Assembly (NCBI GenBank): GCA_022821965.1
Contig: JAJECN010000029.1
Coordinates: forward strand, 1 to 64,000
Reading direction: 5' to 3'
From: Candidatus Poribacteria bacterium
GTDB lineage: Bacteria > Poribacteria > WGA-4E > WGA-3G
Length of the DNA: 64,000 bases
Shown here: one piece after another, positions 1 through 8,774 of the stretch
How positions within the stretch are numbered: position 1 is the stretch's first letter
Layout of the letters: every line of letters begins with the position of its first letter
Program-made: the position numbers and the translations under genes
Notes under the pieces: model-generated
What the model was told of the DNA's origin: nothing
Databases searched by the model: none
Seen by the model: only the letters and a program-made list of their open reading frames with translations

Positions 1-118
1 AATGGATTTAATAGTTTCATATCCTTGTTTCCTTTCATAATGTCTATACTGAGTTTAGACGATTTTTGTATCCATTTCCAATGTGGAACTATTGGTTGAA
101 AACGCGAGCATATTAACT

Positions 119-133
119 TAGGACTTACGCAAT
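119..133 (+). repeat. Dispersed repeat TAGGACTTACGCAAT, copy 1
   Basis: This 15-base word also occurs at 24025-24039, 32003-32017 and 32142-32156, always between genes. Four exact copies in one window cannot be chance. It may be the end of a mobile or miniature element; I see no transposase near any copy. Confidence 0.7.
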
Positions 134-645
134 AATTCAAACGGCGTGTGGCATAATCCCCCGTTTGAGGTATTATACGGTATTGCATCAAAACACCTGC
201 TAACACACAGTTCGGATCGCGCTTGCCACTGGGACCTCTCCATTTTCACCTCCTCCCGAAAATGAGCGGTGATAGACAGGCGCGCAGCAAAAGGCAGCAT
301 ACAGACTTCACCCGGAGTTTCCATATCGGAAAAATAGGAAAAGTAAATCCAAAAGCGTTTGCGACCGATACTACCTCGCAAATTATTTTACTTAATTTTT
401 GTGAAGCAGACGGGGGGGGTAAACTCGCTTTGTTAATATTGGGTTAACAACACAAGTCATCAATAAATAAGCGATGCAGCAACGCGCAGCACCACCGCGG
501 GCACCGTGAATGTGATACCGGGGTAAAATCTGTTTCGCGATGGTAAGAGTGAGGTGTCTGCGCTGCATTCTTGTTACCTTCGAGTTAACTTTAGGTTTTG
601 AAAAAGCACGGGGCATTTTCTGCGCTATTCTATCTTATTGGCAAT

Positions 646-810
646 ATTATAACCCAAGCTGCCCCCTTGTAGGATAACCTGCTTAGGTTGTGCATCTTCG
701 CACCGAAAATGACACCGAACACGCCGAATTCTTCGCAAAAATGAATACTGCTTGCTGAAAGACGGTATCCGTGGGTTTAAAATCATATAGGTAGCAAGTT
801 TTGTTATAAT
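646..810. repeat. 165-bp inverted-repeat element (MITE-like), copy A
   Basis: The ends ATTATAAC and GTTATAAT are perfect inverted repeats. Pairing continues imperfectly inward, with CCAAGCTGCC on the left against GGTAGCAAG on the right. The internal sequence (TTGTAGGATAACCT followed by TTAGGTTGTGC) resembles the element at 17045-17217 (TTGTAGCATAATCT, TTAGATTGTGC). No coding capacity is seen. I interpret it as a non-autonomous or REP-like repeat. Confidence 0.55.
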
Positions 811-998
811 AGGTCAATTTATATAATTACAAATTAAATAATTATATAACCTATATCCAACTATTAAAGTATACAATATTTTGAGTGAAAAAGCAATTAT
901 TTTCAGGGAAAAAGCAAATTATCAGGTGAAAAGTGGCTTCGAGTGAGAGATCGAAATCGCGGGAGAACTGAATAGCTCTGCCACCTATCGGAATTTTC

Positions 999-1027
999 TT
1001 GACATCAATTTTCCCTCATGCCATACT
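999..1027 (+). promoter_or_regulatory. Sigma-70-type promoter for Gfo/Idh-LamG operon
   Basis: TTGACA at 999-1004 and CATACT at 1022-1027 are separated by exactly 17 bases. This is a good housekeeping promoter. Transcription would begin near 1034, giving a leader of about 90 bases before the ATG at 1123. Confidence 0.6.
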
Positions 1028-1122
1028 AATGGACAAGTTTGGGATCAATGTCCAATTGGCGACAGCGACCCCAGTGTTATTCCTACCACCCAGACTTCAC
1101 CGTAGAGAAAGGACCCTTAATT

Positions 1123-2181
1123 ATGGAACCCGTAAAAGTAGGTGTGATTGGGTGTGGTGTCATTGGAAGTAGACATCTCAGTATCGCATCGGAGGCACCA
1201 CACATTGCGTTAGCTGCCGCAGCGGATTTGATCGAAGCAAACAGAACAAACGCCGCTGAACGCTTCAACCCACCCAAAATGTATAGCAACGACCTCGATC
1301 TACTCAACGATGATGAAGTCGAAGCAGTTGTGCTTGCATTTCCAACGCAGTATCGGACAGAGGTTGCTTTGCGCGCTTTTGAAAGAGGCAAGCATGTCCT
1401 AATTGAAAAACCAATTGCGATGAACACTGCTGAAGTCGAACAACTCATCGCTGCGCGGGGTGATTTAATTTCAGGATGTTGTTCTTCGCGTAATCGTTTC
1501 AGAGCAGCTGCGCAGCTTGCGACGCAACTCATCACGTCGGGTGGTTTAGGAGAACTTCGCAGTGTGCACTGTCGCGCCATCAGAGGGGCAGGAAAAGAGC
1601 CAGACACACCTCGCCCTGCGTGGCGGTTGACCAAGTCTCTCAACGGCGGTGGTATCCTGGTCAACTGGGGATGCTACGATCTCGACTACCTGCTCGGCAT
1701 TACAGGATGGCAGCTTAAACCAGAGACCGTATTTGCCCAGACATGGACGGTGCCGCAGGTATTCCAATCGCATATCACGCCAGGCTCCGATGCTGAAACG
1801 CACTACACTGCACTCATCCGATGCGAAGACGGTATCGTGCTTAGTGTAGAACGCGGTGAGTTCATGACGATGCACACGCACGACAGTTGGGAAATTATCG
1901 GCACAGAAGGCTCACTCAAGTTAACCATGGGTGATGGTAAACCGGAAAACGTTATCTATAATCGCACGACAACAGAAGGCGGTGTGGCGTCCGTAACGCT
2001 TGCGGAAGTAGGCGAGGCACCGGAACCTCAACATAGCACACCGTTGTCTGATTTCGCTGCTGGTATACGCGAAAATCGGCAACCTTTGACGAGTTTGGAA
2101 AACGCGCTTGTTGTTCAAAAAATAACCGATGGGATTTACGCTTCCGCAGAGACAGGAAATGCTGTGGAAATAGGAGGATAA
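1123..2181 (+). CDS. Gfo/Idh/MocA family oxidoreductase
   Basis: This encodes a 352-residue NAD(P)-dependent sugar or cyclitol dehydrogenase of the Gfo/Idh/MocA family. The N-terminus has a Rossmann motif (VGVIGCGVIGSRH), followed by the family signature with the catalytic lysine (HVLIEKPIA). A GGGILVNWGCYDLDYLLG segment marks the substrate domain. The ATG at 1123 follows GAGAAAGGA; upstream in-frame codons lack a ribosome site and conserved sequence. The next gene starts 2 bases after the stop and its GGAGG lies inside this gene's end, so the two are co-transcribed. The substrate cannot be read from sequence. Cytoplasmic. Confidence 0.9.
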   Translation: MEPVKVGVIGCGVIGSRHLSIASEAPHIALAAAADLIEANRTNAAERFNPPKMYSNDLDLLNDDEVEAVVLAFPTQYRTEVALRAFERGKHVLIEKPIAMNTAEVEQLIAARGDLISGCCSSRNRFRAAAQLATQLITSGGLGELRSVHCRAIRGAGKEPDTPRPAWRLTKSLNGGGILVNWGCYDLDYLLGITGWQLKPETVFAQTWTVPQVFQSHITPGSDAETHYTALIRCEDGIVLSVERGEFMTMHTHDSWEIIGTEGSLKLTMGDGKPENVIYNRTTTEGGVASVTLAEVGEAPEPQHSTPLSDFAAGIRENRQPLTSLENALVVQKITDGIYASAETGNAVEIGG

Positions 2182-2183
2182 AA

Positions 2184-2942
2184 ATGAAATTCGGTGGACT
2201 CGCAATATTTTTCAGTATCTGCCTCAGTTTCATCACTGTTTCGCTCGGCACTGCTGAAATCAATCTTGACGATTTTGCTGGCGTGTGGCTCTTTGATGAA
2301 GGGAAAGGAAAAGTTGTCGGCGACTTCACCGACAACGGAAACGATGGAGAATTTGACGGACCCAAATGGATAGACGGAAAATTTGGCAAAGCATTGGAGT
2401 TTGATGGCACTCCGAAGTTTGTCACTATTGAGCATAACGATCTCTTCAATTTTGAAGACGACGATTTCACCGTTGGATGTTGGATGAACTCAGAAAACAA
2501 GGACGCGTATGTCGTCATCAAACGGAACGGCGGCGCAGGGTTTTGGGCGATGAGTTCAAGCATCGATAGAGACACCGGCTTCTTTATCTTTGAGGGTGGT
2601 GGAAACCACATCGACGACGGTAAAACCGATATTGTCGGAAAGGGCTGGCATCACACCGTCGCTGTTCGCAAAAAAGGAGTTATCTCGTTATATGTCAATG
2701 GGAAAAAGGAAACAGAGAGAAATGTCGGCGCGACGATGGACAATCCGGCTGCATTGAAATTTGGCGGATGGGGCAGCGAAAACCTTAAAGGCGGGTTAGA
2801 CGAGGTTTTTGTCTCTAAAAGAGGCGTGGCGTTAGAGGAAGAGGACATTCAACTCCTCATGGAAAGCGGTTGGGAAGCCGCATTAGGGGTCTCCGCAAAA
2901 GGCAAGATAGCAACTACTTGGTCGAAACTGAAAACCCGCTAA
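2184..2942 (+). CDS. Exported LamG-domain protein with C-terminal TxW tail
   Basis: 252 residues. A signal peptide (about residues 1-26, ending near LGTAEI) precedes one LamG / concanavalin A-like jelly-roll domain. Hallmarks are GVWLFDEGKG, GNDGEFDGPKW, GKALEFDG, WHHTVAVRKKGVISLYVNG and LDEVFVSKRG. These domains bind carbohydrate or calcium at the cell surface. The C-terminus reads GKIATTWSKLKTR, a tail shared with five other exported proteins in this window. It is translationally coupled to the preceding oxidoreductase. The precise ligand is unknown. Confidence 0.85.
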   Translation: MKFGGLAIFFSICLSFITVSLGTAEINLDDFAGVWLFDEGKGKVVGDFTDNGNDGEFDGPKWIDGKFGKALEFDGTPKFVTIEHNDLFNFEDDDFTVGCWMNSENKDAYVVIKRNGGAGFWAMSSSIDRDTGFFIFEGGGNHIDDGKTDIVGKGWHHTVAVRKKGVISLYVNGKKETERNVGATMDNPAALKFGGWGSENLKGGLDEVFVSKRGVALEEEDIQLLMESGWEAALGVSAKGKIATTWSKLKTR

Positions 2943-3036
2943 TCTGTAGAGGGTTTTTGCTTGGGTTTCCCCTAAGTCCTGGGTTCTCGATAGTCAATTT
3001 AGGGATTTTCACGGTATTTTGTAGAAGCGTGTTAAT

Positions 3037-3111
3037 AGATGCCGCCCCTACGGGGCTTGGTTCTTTATTGGACACGCGTTTCTACACAGATGCCGTCCCT
3101 ACGGGACTAAA
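3037..3111. repeat. Two REP-like palindromes (GATGCCG-CCC-TAC-GGG)
   Basis: Two related units lie in tandem, each starting AGATGCCG. The first palindrome is GCCCC-TAC-GGGGC (3044-3056) and the second is GTCCC-TAC-GGGAC (3095-3107). The arms have changed in a compensatory way, so the hairpin is conserved. A related unit lies at about 30870-30900. The rest of the 2943-3251 gap holds no gene that I can support. Confidence 0.6.
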
Positions 3112-3219
3112 GAACGTATTTACACCCACATTTTTTGGAGAATATGAGACATGATTTGACTTCTGAACGCTTTTCTGACAGCACGAAACATGCTTATTTT
3201 TTCTAAAATTGACGCTTAC

Positions 3220-3242
3220 GGGGTAGGTCTTGTGCCTACCCC
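3220..3242. terminator. Hairpin between convergent operons
   Basis: GGGGTAGG (3220-3227) and CCTACCCC (3235-3242) form a perfect 8-bp stem with a 7-base loop. It lies 10 bases past the stop of the minus-strand SGNH hydrolase gene, where it probably ends that operon. There is no strong T-run directly after the stem on either strand, so intrinsic termination is plausible but not certain. Confidence 0.55.
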
Positions 3243-3251
3243 TTCGGTTAT

Positions 3252-4238
3252 TTATACAAAAAATTTCTCTGCAACCTCAGCGACAAAATTCTTACCCATA
3301 ACCCGATAACCCTCAGCGTCCGGATGTAGGTCATCCGGGAGTAGATGAACATAGTCAGCACCAAAGACACGCAACCCATCAACATAATGGACGTTCTGAT
3401 CGCCGTGTGTTTGAAGTGCTTCGGCAGCGGCTTGTACCTCCTCACGCATTCTTTTGAGATGAAATCCTACAGTGTTTGGATTTTCCTCCCGCGGTGGGCA
3501 ACAAATGGGTGACATCAGCACAATCGGGATATCTGGATGCTTCTCACGGACAATCTGTACCGCTCCGATAATCGCAGGACGAAACGCCCGCGGTCCTAAA
3601 CTGGATGCGCCTTGGATGTTGATACCGAGACACATTGAGATATAATCCGCTGGCAGATCCCGGATCATTCGGGCGACCATTGCATCGAGATGGCACTGTC
3701 CGCCATAACCGAGACCGGTCAAATTCAACCCGTGTTCACGTGCAACGATTGCCGGCCACGTCTGTGTTGGTGATGCCGCTGTTCGACACTGCGTGATAGA
3801 ACTGCCGTAAGTTATCCAGCGAGGTCTTGGATCGGTGAACGCATCGAGTGTCGCACCATCGTCTATCTCCAAGCTGCGGAGTTGAAACCTTCCGAATTGC
3901 GGCAGCCACAACTCAATCAACTTCTCTCCATCGGGCAAATTTTCAAAAGCGAAGGCGTCCTTTTCCGCCAAGTCAAGCGATGCTACGACTTCACCATCAC
4001 AACAGAGATCCAGGATGCCGCTTTCCTTCTGCGGTGCGATGTTCCCCGAAACCCGCGTCGTGTTGCTCCGAAAACTGATGCGAACACCTGCAGGCATCGC
4101 TGAGCGTTCCAGTAACGGCTCCGGGAATAAGACATGCGACGAGTGTGGTGTCCGCCACGGCATGATTCCAGCTTCGGTTTCCTGAAGGGAGACGGCTCCC
4201 TGCCAAGTCAATTGGGGTGCATCCGGCTTCAATTGCAT
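3252..4238 (-). CDS. SGNH/GDSL hydrolase (probable carbohydrate esterase)
   Basis: 328 residues. An N-terminal beta-sandwich region of roughly 125 residues precedes an SGNH hydrolase domain. Block I is TYGSSIT with the nucleophile Ser. The Gly block is GYGGQC, the Asn block CLGIN, and block V DDLHPDAEG supplies the Asp/His pair. Such enzymes remove acetyl or other acyl groups, often from sugars. No signal peptide is evident, so it is likely cytoplasmic. The ATG follows AAAGGAG. It is the last gene of an apparent six-gene minus-strand operon with a sulfatase, fitting removal of decorations from a substrate. Confidence 0.85.
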   Translation of the reverse strand: MQLKPDAPQLTWQGAVSLQETEAGIMPWRTPHSSHVLFPEPLLERSAMPAGVRISFRSNTTRVSGNIAPQKESGILDLCCDGEVVASLDLAEKDAFAFENLPDGEKLIELWLPQFGRFQLRSLEIDDGATLDAFTDPRPRWITYGSSITQCRTAASPTQTWPAIVAREHGLNLTGLGYGGQCHLDAMVARMIRDLPADYISMCLGINIQGASSLGPRAFRPAIIGAVQIVREKHPDIPIVLMSPICCPPREENPNTVGFHLKRMREEVQAAAEALQTHGDQNVHYVDGLRVFGADYVHLLPDDLHPDAEGYRVMGKNFVAEVAEKFFV

Positions 4239-4263
4239 TCTGTTCTCCTTTATCTATAAGCAG

Positions 4264-5076
4264 CTACATAGCATCAATCACGGCGCGCAGTTGCCGTACG
4301 CCTTTCAACATATCTTCCGGTTGTCCCCAATGTTCAATGCTCGCCGCGCCAGTGAAACCATCGGCGACTAACGTTTCCAGCACTTGCTCGTAGTGCAAAT
4401 CTGTGTCACCGATTGGATTAAGATTTTTCTCTGCATTCGGTTTCACATGCAGATGCCGCACAAGCCCTTTAATATGTGCATATCCGTCCGGCAGCGGGTT
4501 TTCACCACAATGTAAGCCATTATTGACATCCCAACAAGAGGTGAGTGCTGGACTATTTCCGAGCGCATTGATGACCGCACGCGTCTCTTCGCAGGTTCCA
4601 GCGAGACACGCACTTTCGTTCTCAAAGCAGAGCGTAACGTCCGCGCTCTCCGCAATCGGAACAACAAGCGAAAGCTTCTCAACGATCTGTTCCATATAGT
4701 CGTTAATATCAGGACGCGGTGCCCCTTTAATGCGCCGATTTGGATTCCAAAACGTAAATCCGCGAATAACCTGGGTATCAAAGGCGTGTGCCAGTGTAAC
4801 CATCCGATCAAAGTGCTTCCGGTGTTGTTCGTACTCCTGTGGCTCATCAATCGAGCATTTCCCAAACGGAGAGCCGATACTGGCGACCCGGACGTTATAA
4901 GTGCTGAGCACATCCTGGGCGCGTTGAACATCGTCATCGTCAATTTCAGTTACATGTTTGCCCCAAACGCCGCCGCGTATTTCGACGGTATTTGCGCCAG
5001 CTTCAACTCCGAGTTTGATGGCTTCCTCAAAATCGGTCTTAGAAACCTCGTCAGCAAAAAAGCAGACATCAATCAT
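4264..5076 (-). CDS. Sugar phosphate isomerase/epimerase (AP endonuclease-2 fold)
   Basis: 270 residues with the xylose-isomerase-like TIM barrel of the COG1082 family. Recognisable barrel segments are GANTVEIRGG, IRGFTFWNPN, CFENESACLAG, SCWDVNNGLHCGEN and HLHVKPNAEKN, which together supply the metal-binding Glu, Asp, His and Glu residues. It probably isomerises or epimerises a sugar or cyclitol in the cytoplasm. The ATG is preceded by TAAGGAG at good spacing. It sits between the peroxiredoxin-like gene and the SGNH hydrolase with gaps of under 30 bases, so it is in the same operon. Confidence 0.85.
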   Translation of the reverse strand: MIDVCFFADEVSKTDFEEAIKLGVEAGANTVEIRGGVWGKHVTEIDDDDVQRAQDVLSTYNVRVASIGSPFGKCSIDEPQEYEQHRKHFDRMVTLAHAFDTQVIRGFTFWNPNRRIKGAPRPDINDYMEQIVEKLSLVVPIAESADVTLCFENESACLAGTCEETRAVINALGNSPALTSCWDVNNGLHCGENPLPDGYAHIKGLVRHLHVKPNAEKNLNPIGDTDLHYEQVLETLVADGFTGAASIEHWGQPEDMLKGVRQLRAVIDAM

Positions 5077-5093
5077 TTCAAAAAGACTCCTTA

Positions 5094-5744
5094 CTAAAAT
5101 TTATTCAATTGCGCGACAATAGGATCAGGTCCGATGCGTTTACCACTCTTAGCGTCAAGGTATTTCCACGCAACACGACCATCCTGATCAATAATATAGG
5201 TCGCTGGACGCGCTACCTCAATTTCACTTGGATCAACGACATTATAGTCAGCGATCGTCTTTGTATTTTCATCCGCGAGTAAAAGATAGGTGATTTGAAG
5301 TTTCTCCTGTACTGAACTAACAACAGCCAGCGGATCGGCACTGATGGCAATCAGCTCGGCACCTTCGGCTTGAATGTCTCCATACCCCTCTTGCAACTCA
5401 CCGAGTTGCGCTTGACAGGTGCCTCACGTGCCAGTGCGATAGAAGACAATAACCAACTTCTGTCCGCGGTATTCTGACAGACTACGGGATTTCCCATCGC
5501 CATCTGGAAGCGTGAATTCAGGAGCGAGTGCTCCGACATCTAACCCTTCACCGGGCGGGAGTTGCTCGGCTGCGTCCTCCGGTGCGGTTACAATGTTCGT
5601 CGTTCGCTCTGCGTTGTCACAAGCGAGGCATAAGAAAACGATAGCCGCTAATAGTACTAAGAAACCCACTGAATTAGCCCTATGCGAAAACGATGTGTAT
5701 TGTCCTAAGTTTACGAGATAATTGTTTGTCAGTTTGAATTGCAT
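5094..5744 (-). CDS. Selenocysteine peroxiredoxin-like lipoprotein (in-frame TGA)
   Basis: 216 residues if the TGA at 5426-5424 is read as selenocysteine. An N-terminal hydrophobic segment ends in CLAC, a probable though imperfect lipobox. A thioredoxin-fold AhpC/TSA domain follows: GALAPEFTLPDGDG, KLVIVFYRTGT, then Sec107-Gly-Thr-Cys110, QAQLGELQ, LIAISADP, and PATYIIDQDGRVAWKY. In this family the Sec position is the first Cys of a CxxC motif (compare Y-R-x-x-W-C-P-x-C-x-x-Q-L). Both sides of the TGA stay in one frame and give continuous family sequence. A SECIS-like hairpin follows. The ATG at 5744 has GGGAG upstream and overlaps the sulfatase end by 16 bases; a GTG at 5669 is an alternative start. 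Confidence 0.85.
5393..5409 (-). promoter_or_regulatory. SECIS-like hairpin after TGA of peroxiredoxin gene
   Basis: Starting 14 bases after the TGA, the minus strand reads GCAACTC-GGT-GAGTTGC, a perfect 7-bp stem. The GG of the loop lies about 22 bases downstream of the TGA. Bacterial SECIS elements sit just after the UGA and carry a G in the first positions of the apical loop, so both geometry and loop fit. Confidence 0.7.
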
Positions 5745-7060
5745 GTTTCCGATCTCCCTTCGTCTTCTTGTGAACGCATCCAGTAGCGGACATCGGCGCG
5801 CATTTTTTCGAGCGTTGGACGCATCTCCACACTGAAAGCTAAATTGTTGAACTCATACGGATCCGCTGTCACATCATATAATTCCTCAACCGGATGATGC
5901 TGCGTGAGATAAATGAGTTGCGCAGTTTGCGGATCGGTCTCGGCTTTTTCGACCCAACTGTTCCATACTTCCGCGTGGCTCTCTGGAATCCCTTCAACCT
6001 CAGTAAAGTGGGTCGTCCATCCATTTTCGGGCATCAGGTTTAAGATGTATTTGTAGCGGCTATCACGGACGCAGCGCTGCGGAAATATATTCATGTTCCC
6101 GTCGCGAGTATGCGTACCGTAGATTTTTTCACGAAAAGTTTTTTGCTGTCCAAGCAAAACATTTTTAAAACTCTTACCATCCAGATTTTCAGACGGTTCT
6201 CCGCCCGCGATGTCCACAAGTGTTGGAAAGAAATCAACGTGCGAAACTATCGCATCGGTGACGGCGTTGGCTGGAATCTCACCGTGCCACTTTGCAAGAA
6301 ACGGCAGACGAATACCGGTGTCATACAAGGTCCATTTACAGTGGGGCCACTCGGAACCATGGTCGGTCGTATAGATGAAAAGCGTATTGTCAGCATACCC
6401 GTTCGTTTCCAGCATCCTGTTGACCTCACCGATGCGGACATCCATCGTCGTAATGTCCTGATAATAGTTAGCAAGCGCATTCCGAGCAATCGGCGTATCA
6501 GCAATATAGGGCGGTAGCGGCAAGGTGTCCGAGTCATAAATTTTGTTCGGTTCCCATGTAACATGCGGATTGCTATCACCAAGAATAAGGCAGATGGGCT
6601 GATCCGGATTCTGTTGCCGATGGTCAGAAAGAAAACGTTGAACTGGTGCTATATCAAGCCCCTCTGCCCGGTATTTCCGGTTGTGTTCGGCACGCTTTGG
6701 AAGAAAACCACCAATATATTCAAAATCAAAGAGCGTTTCCGGTTTCACATGCGTTTTTCCGGCAATTGCGACCCGATAGCCGAGTTGGCGGAGTGTGTCA
6801 GGCAAGGCTTCAAGATGCGAATGGCATTCCGTATGATTTCCCATTGCCCCGTGCCGAGCCGGGTAAAGCCCAGTATAGAGCGTTGAACGAGAGGGTGCAC
6901 ACGTCGGTGTCGGTGTGAACGCATGTGTGAAACGCATTCCCGCTTCAGCGAGACGATCCAAATGCGGTGTTTGGATGTGTGCATTTCCATAGCAACCGAG
7001 GTATTCCCAACCGTGGTCGTCAGATAGATACACAACGATATTTGGCTTCTTCAATGCCAT
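5729..7060 (-). CDS. Type I sulfatase, cytoplasmic
   Basis: 443 residues. The N-terminus has NIVVYLSDDHGW with the metal-binding Asp14 and Asp15. The active-site signature is Cys54-Ala-Pro-Ser-Arg58 followed by STLYTG; this Cys is converted to formylglycine in active sulfatases. Later blocks include AGKTHV, LGDSNPHVTW and TTDHGSEW. It hydrolyses a sulfate ester, most likely on a sugar or small molecule. There is no signal peptide, suggesting that a sulfated compound is imported first. The start lies 3 bases after the stop of the PhyH gene. The 3' end overlaps the peroxiredoxin-like gene. Confidence 0.92.
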   Translation of the reverse strand: MALKKPNIVVYLSDDHGWEYLGCYGNAHIQTPHLDRLAEAGMRFTHAFTPTPTCAPSRSTLYTGLYPARHGAMGNHTECHSHLEALPDTLRQLGYRVAIAGKTHVKPETLFDFEYIGGFLPKRAEHNRKYRAEGLDIAPVQRFLSDHRQQNPDQPICLILGDSNPHVTWEPNKIYDSDTLPLPPYIADTPIARNALANYYQDITTMDVRIGEVNRMLETNGYADNTLFIYTTDHGSEWPHCKWTLYDTGIRLPFLAKWHGEIPANAVTDAIVSHVDFFPTLVDIAGGEPSENLDGKSFKNVLLGQQKTFREKIYGTHTRDGNMNIFPQRCVRDSRYKYILNLMPENGWTTHFTEVEGIPESHAEVWNSWVEKAETDPQTAQLIYLTQHHPVEELYDVTADPYEFNNLAFSVEMRPTLEKMRADVRYWMRSQEDEGRSETCNSN

Positions 7061-7063
7061 CGG

Positions 7064-7921
7064 TTAGTAGTCCTTAGCAGATGGAAACGGCTTCGGTTTC
7101 TGAGGGTCTTCGATTTTCATTTCAACGGTTTCCGGTGGAAATTGTTTGCAGACTTCCCCATTCTGCATCACCCATCTGAAATTGTGCCAGAAACGTTTGC
7201 TTGTCTTGACAATTTCTGGATTTGTATAGACCCCCGCAACAGCAATACGACTCTTTTCGCTCTTGTTCGGCGGACTATAGTGCCACATACTGCTGTGCCA
7301 GATGACGACATCTCCGGCATCCAATTCAATATGATGCACGCCGTGCTTTTCGATCCTCTCCTGAACGACTTCGCGTGGCAGTTCACCGTGTATGCTATCG
7401 GGATACAAGACGTGTTCAACGATCTCTGTTTTGTGACTACCGGGGATAAACTGCATGCATCCATTTTCACGGGTTGCGGGTTCAAGGGGTATCCAGAAGT
7501 TGAAAGGCTCCGTTTCGCCGTCGCGCCAAAGCCCATTGTCTTGGTGCCACGGTGTCGCACTACCGGTGAGGGGCGGTTTGAGGAAGCAGCTATTGAACTT
7601 CATAATGATGTCGTCCCCGAGAAAATAGCGTGCGATGTTGAGCACTGCCGGAGCAGCATGCACGTTGTGCCATATCAGCGGAGATTGGACGCAGAAGTTA
7701 CTGAGTTTACGATAGCGTGCGATACGTCCTTTCGGCGAATCTTCCATCGGATCCATCGGATCCATATCAACGAAATCCCCTGGATCGGGTAGCATGATGT
7801 GGTTGCGAATTACGCCGCGGAGTTGCGCTGCCACATCCTTTGAGATAAGATCCGGGAGGATAAAGTAGCCCTCGGTCTCATATTGTGCTTTCTGTTCAGT
7901 GTTTGGTTGCCATCGCGTCAT
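7064..7921 (-). CDS. Phytanoyl-CoA dioxygenase (PhyH) family protein
   Basis: 285 residues, a 2-oxoglutarate/Fe(II) oxygenase. The iron triad is His126-x-Asp128 in TPWHQDNGLW and His214 in SSMWHYSPPN. Arg225 (KSRIAV) is the probable 2-oxoglutarate contact. PhyH enzymes hydroxylate small molecules, and the substrate here is unknown. It is the second gene of the minus-strand operon, between a LamG gene and the sulfatase. An oxygenase beside a sulfatase could mean oxidative desulfation or hydroxylation of a decorated substrate, but that is inference. The ribosome site before the ATG is weak. Confidence 0.88.
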   Translation of the reverse strand: MTRWQPNTEQKAQYETEGYFILPDLISKDVAAQLRGVIRNHIMLPDPGDFVDMDPMDPMEDSPKGRIARYRKLSNFCVQSPLIWHNVHAAPAVLNIARYFLGDDIIMKFNSCFLKPPLTGSATPWHQDNGLWRDGETEPFNFWIPLEPATRENGCMQFIPGSHKTEIVEHVLYPDSIHGELPREVVQERIEKHGVHHIELDAGDVVIWHSSMWHYSPPNKSEKSRIAVAGVYTNPEIVKTSKRFWHNFRWVMQNGEVCKQFPPETVEMKIEDPQKPKPFPSAKDY

Positions 7922-7954
7922 TGTAATTTCTACTTTTCGGTTGTAAGGGGTCGC

Positions 7955-8698
7955 TCAGCGACTCTTGAGTTGGCTCCATGTCGTTGTGAGCAACCCGTTC
8001 GGAGAAACGGGCAAGACTGCCTCTACACCTTTCATCAACTCCGCAATCTCCGCCTCCGTGATGCCACGGTCAAAGAAGATAATCTCGTCCAATCTACCGA
8101 TGAATTTCTCGCCGCCAAAGGTGCCAAACAGCAGTTCACCTGCCTGATCCACATCACCGTCCTGTTTAACAGCAGCCTCAAGCGTACCATCCACATAAAG
8201 TTTCATCTCACTGCCGTCGTAGAGTCCAACGATGTGATACCATTTTTCAGGCTCAACGACGGTTTTTCCCCAGACACCGCCGGTAAATCCACCACCCGAC
8301 CAGATACCGAAGACATAAGCACCCGGCACCCTTTCACCTCCGGACTGAACTTCCAATAAATAAGAACCATTCCTCCGAATAGCGGTATCGGAAACGCCCT
8401 TATTCATATAGACCCACGTCGCGATGGTCATCTGGTCTTTGAAATTGAGACTATCAGAAGGCTCAACCTTCACAACATGAGGCGGTTCAAACTCCAATGC
8501 ACCGCCGAACTTACCCTCTGCCCATTTCGCACCGCTAACCTCACCATCGTTTCCGTTGCCAGACGTATCCGCTGCGACACCGCCTTTGCCCTCATCAAAA
8601 AGCCAGATACCAGCTGCGTCATCTAACAACTCCGCTGAAAGAGGGTTTGTTGCTATACACAAGCCACAAATGATAATAAACCAAAATATCTGTTTCAT
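7955..8698 (-). CDS. Exported LamG-domain protein with C-terminal TxW tail
   Basis: 247 residues. A signal peptide of about 22 residues (FWFIIICGLCIATNPLSA) precedes a single LamG domain: GIWLFDEGKGG, GNGNDGEVSGAKW, GGALEFEPP, KWYHIVGLYDGSEMKLYVDG and RLDEIIFFDRG. The C-terminus is SPNGLLTTTWSQLKSR, the tail shared by five other exported proteins here. A strong AGGAGGAG lies before the ATG and a clear sigma-70 promoter further upstream. It is the first gene of the six-gene operon, so its surface binding role may supply the sulfatase/PhyH pathway. Confidence 0.85.
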   Translation of the reverse strand: MKQIFWFIIICGLCIATNPLSAELLDDAAGIWLFDEGKGGVAADTSGNGNDGEVSGAKWAEGKFGGALEFEPPHVVKVEPSDSLNFKDQMTIATWVYMNKGVSDTAIRRNGSYLLEVQSGGERVPGAYVFGIWSGGGFTGGVWGKTVVEPEKWYHIVGLYDGSEMKLYVDGTLEAAVKQDGDVDQAGELLFGTFGGEKFIGRLDEIIFFDRGITEAEIAELMKGVEAVLPVSPNGLLTTTWSQLKSR

Positions 8699-8724
8699 AT
8701 CCCTCTCCTCCTTGATAAAATACG

Positions 8725-8753
8725 AGTTTAGCAGAAAGGGAAAAATGTGTCAA
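8725..8753 (-). promoter_or_regulatory. Sigma-70 promoter of LamG-PhyH-sulfatase operon
   Basis: On the minus strand TTGACA (8753-8748) and TAAACT (8730-8725) are spaced by 17 bases. It lies 27 bases above the ATG of the LamG gene and is the only strong promoter I see for the operon running down to 3252. Confidence 0.65.
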
Positions 8754-8774
8754 GGAACTGGATGTTCCTTTTCA

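Larger units (their letters stand above)
1..1122. other. Long intergenic region, no convincing gene
   Basis: I see no coding region I can support here. Short open frames on both strands lack recognisable protein sequence and good ribosome binding sites. The stretch contains one copy of the dispersed 15-base repeat, a 165-base inverted-repeat element, an AT-rich segment around 800-900, and the promoter of the downstream oxidoreductase gene. Confidence 0.6.

Noticed and set aside
118-616. Short open frames on both strands at the start of the window
   Set aside because: No conserved sequence, no signal peptide or domain, and poor start sites.
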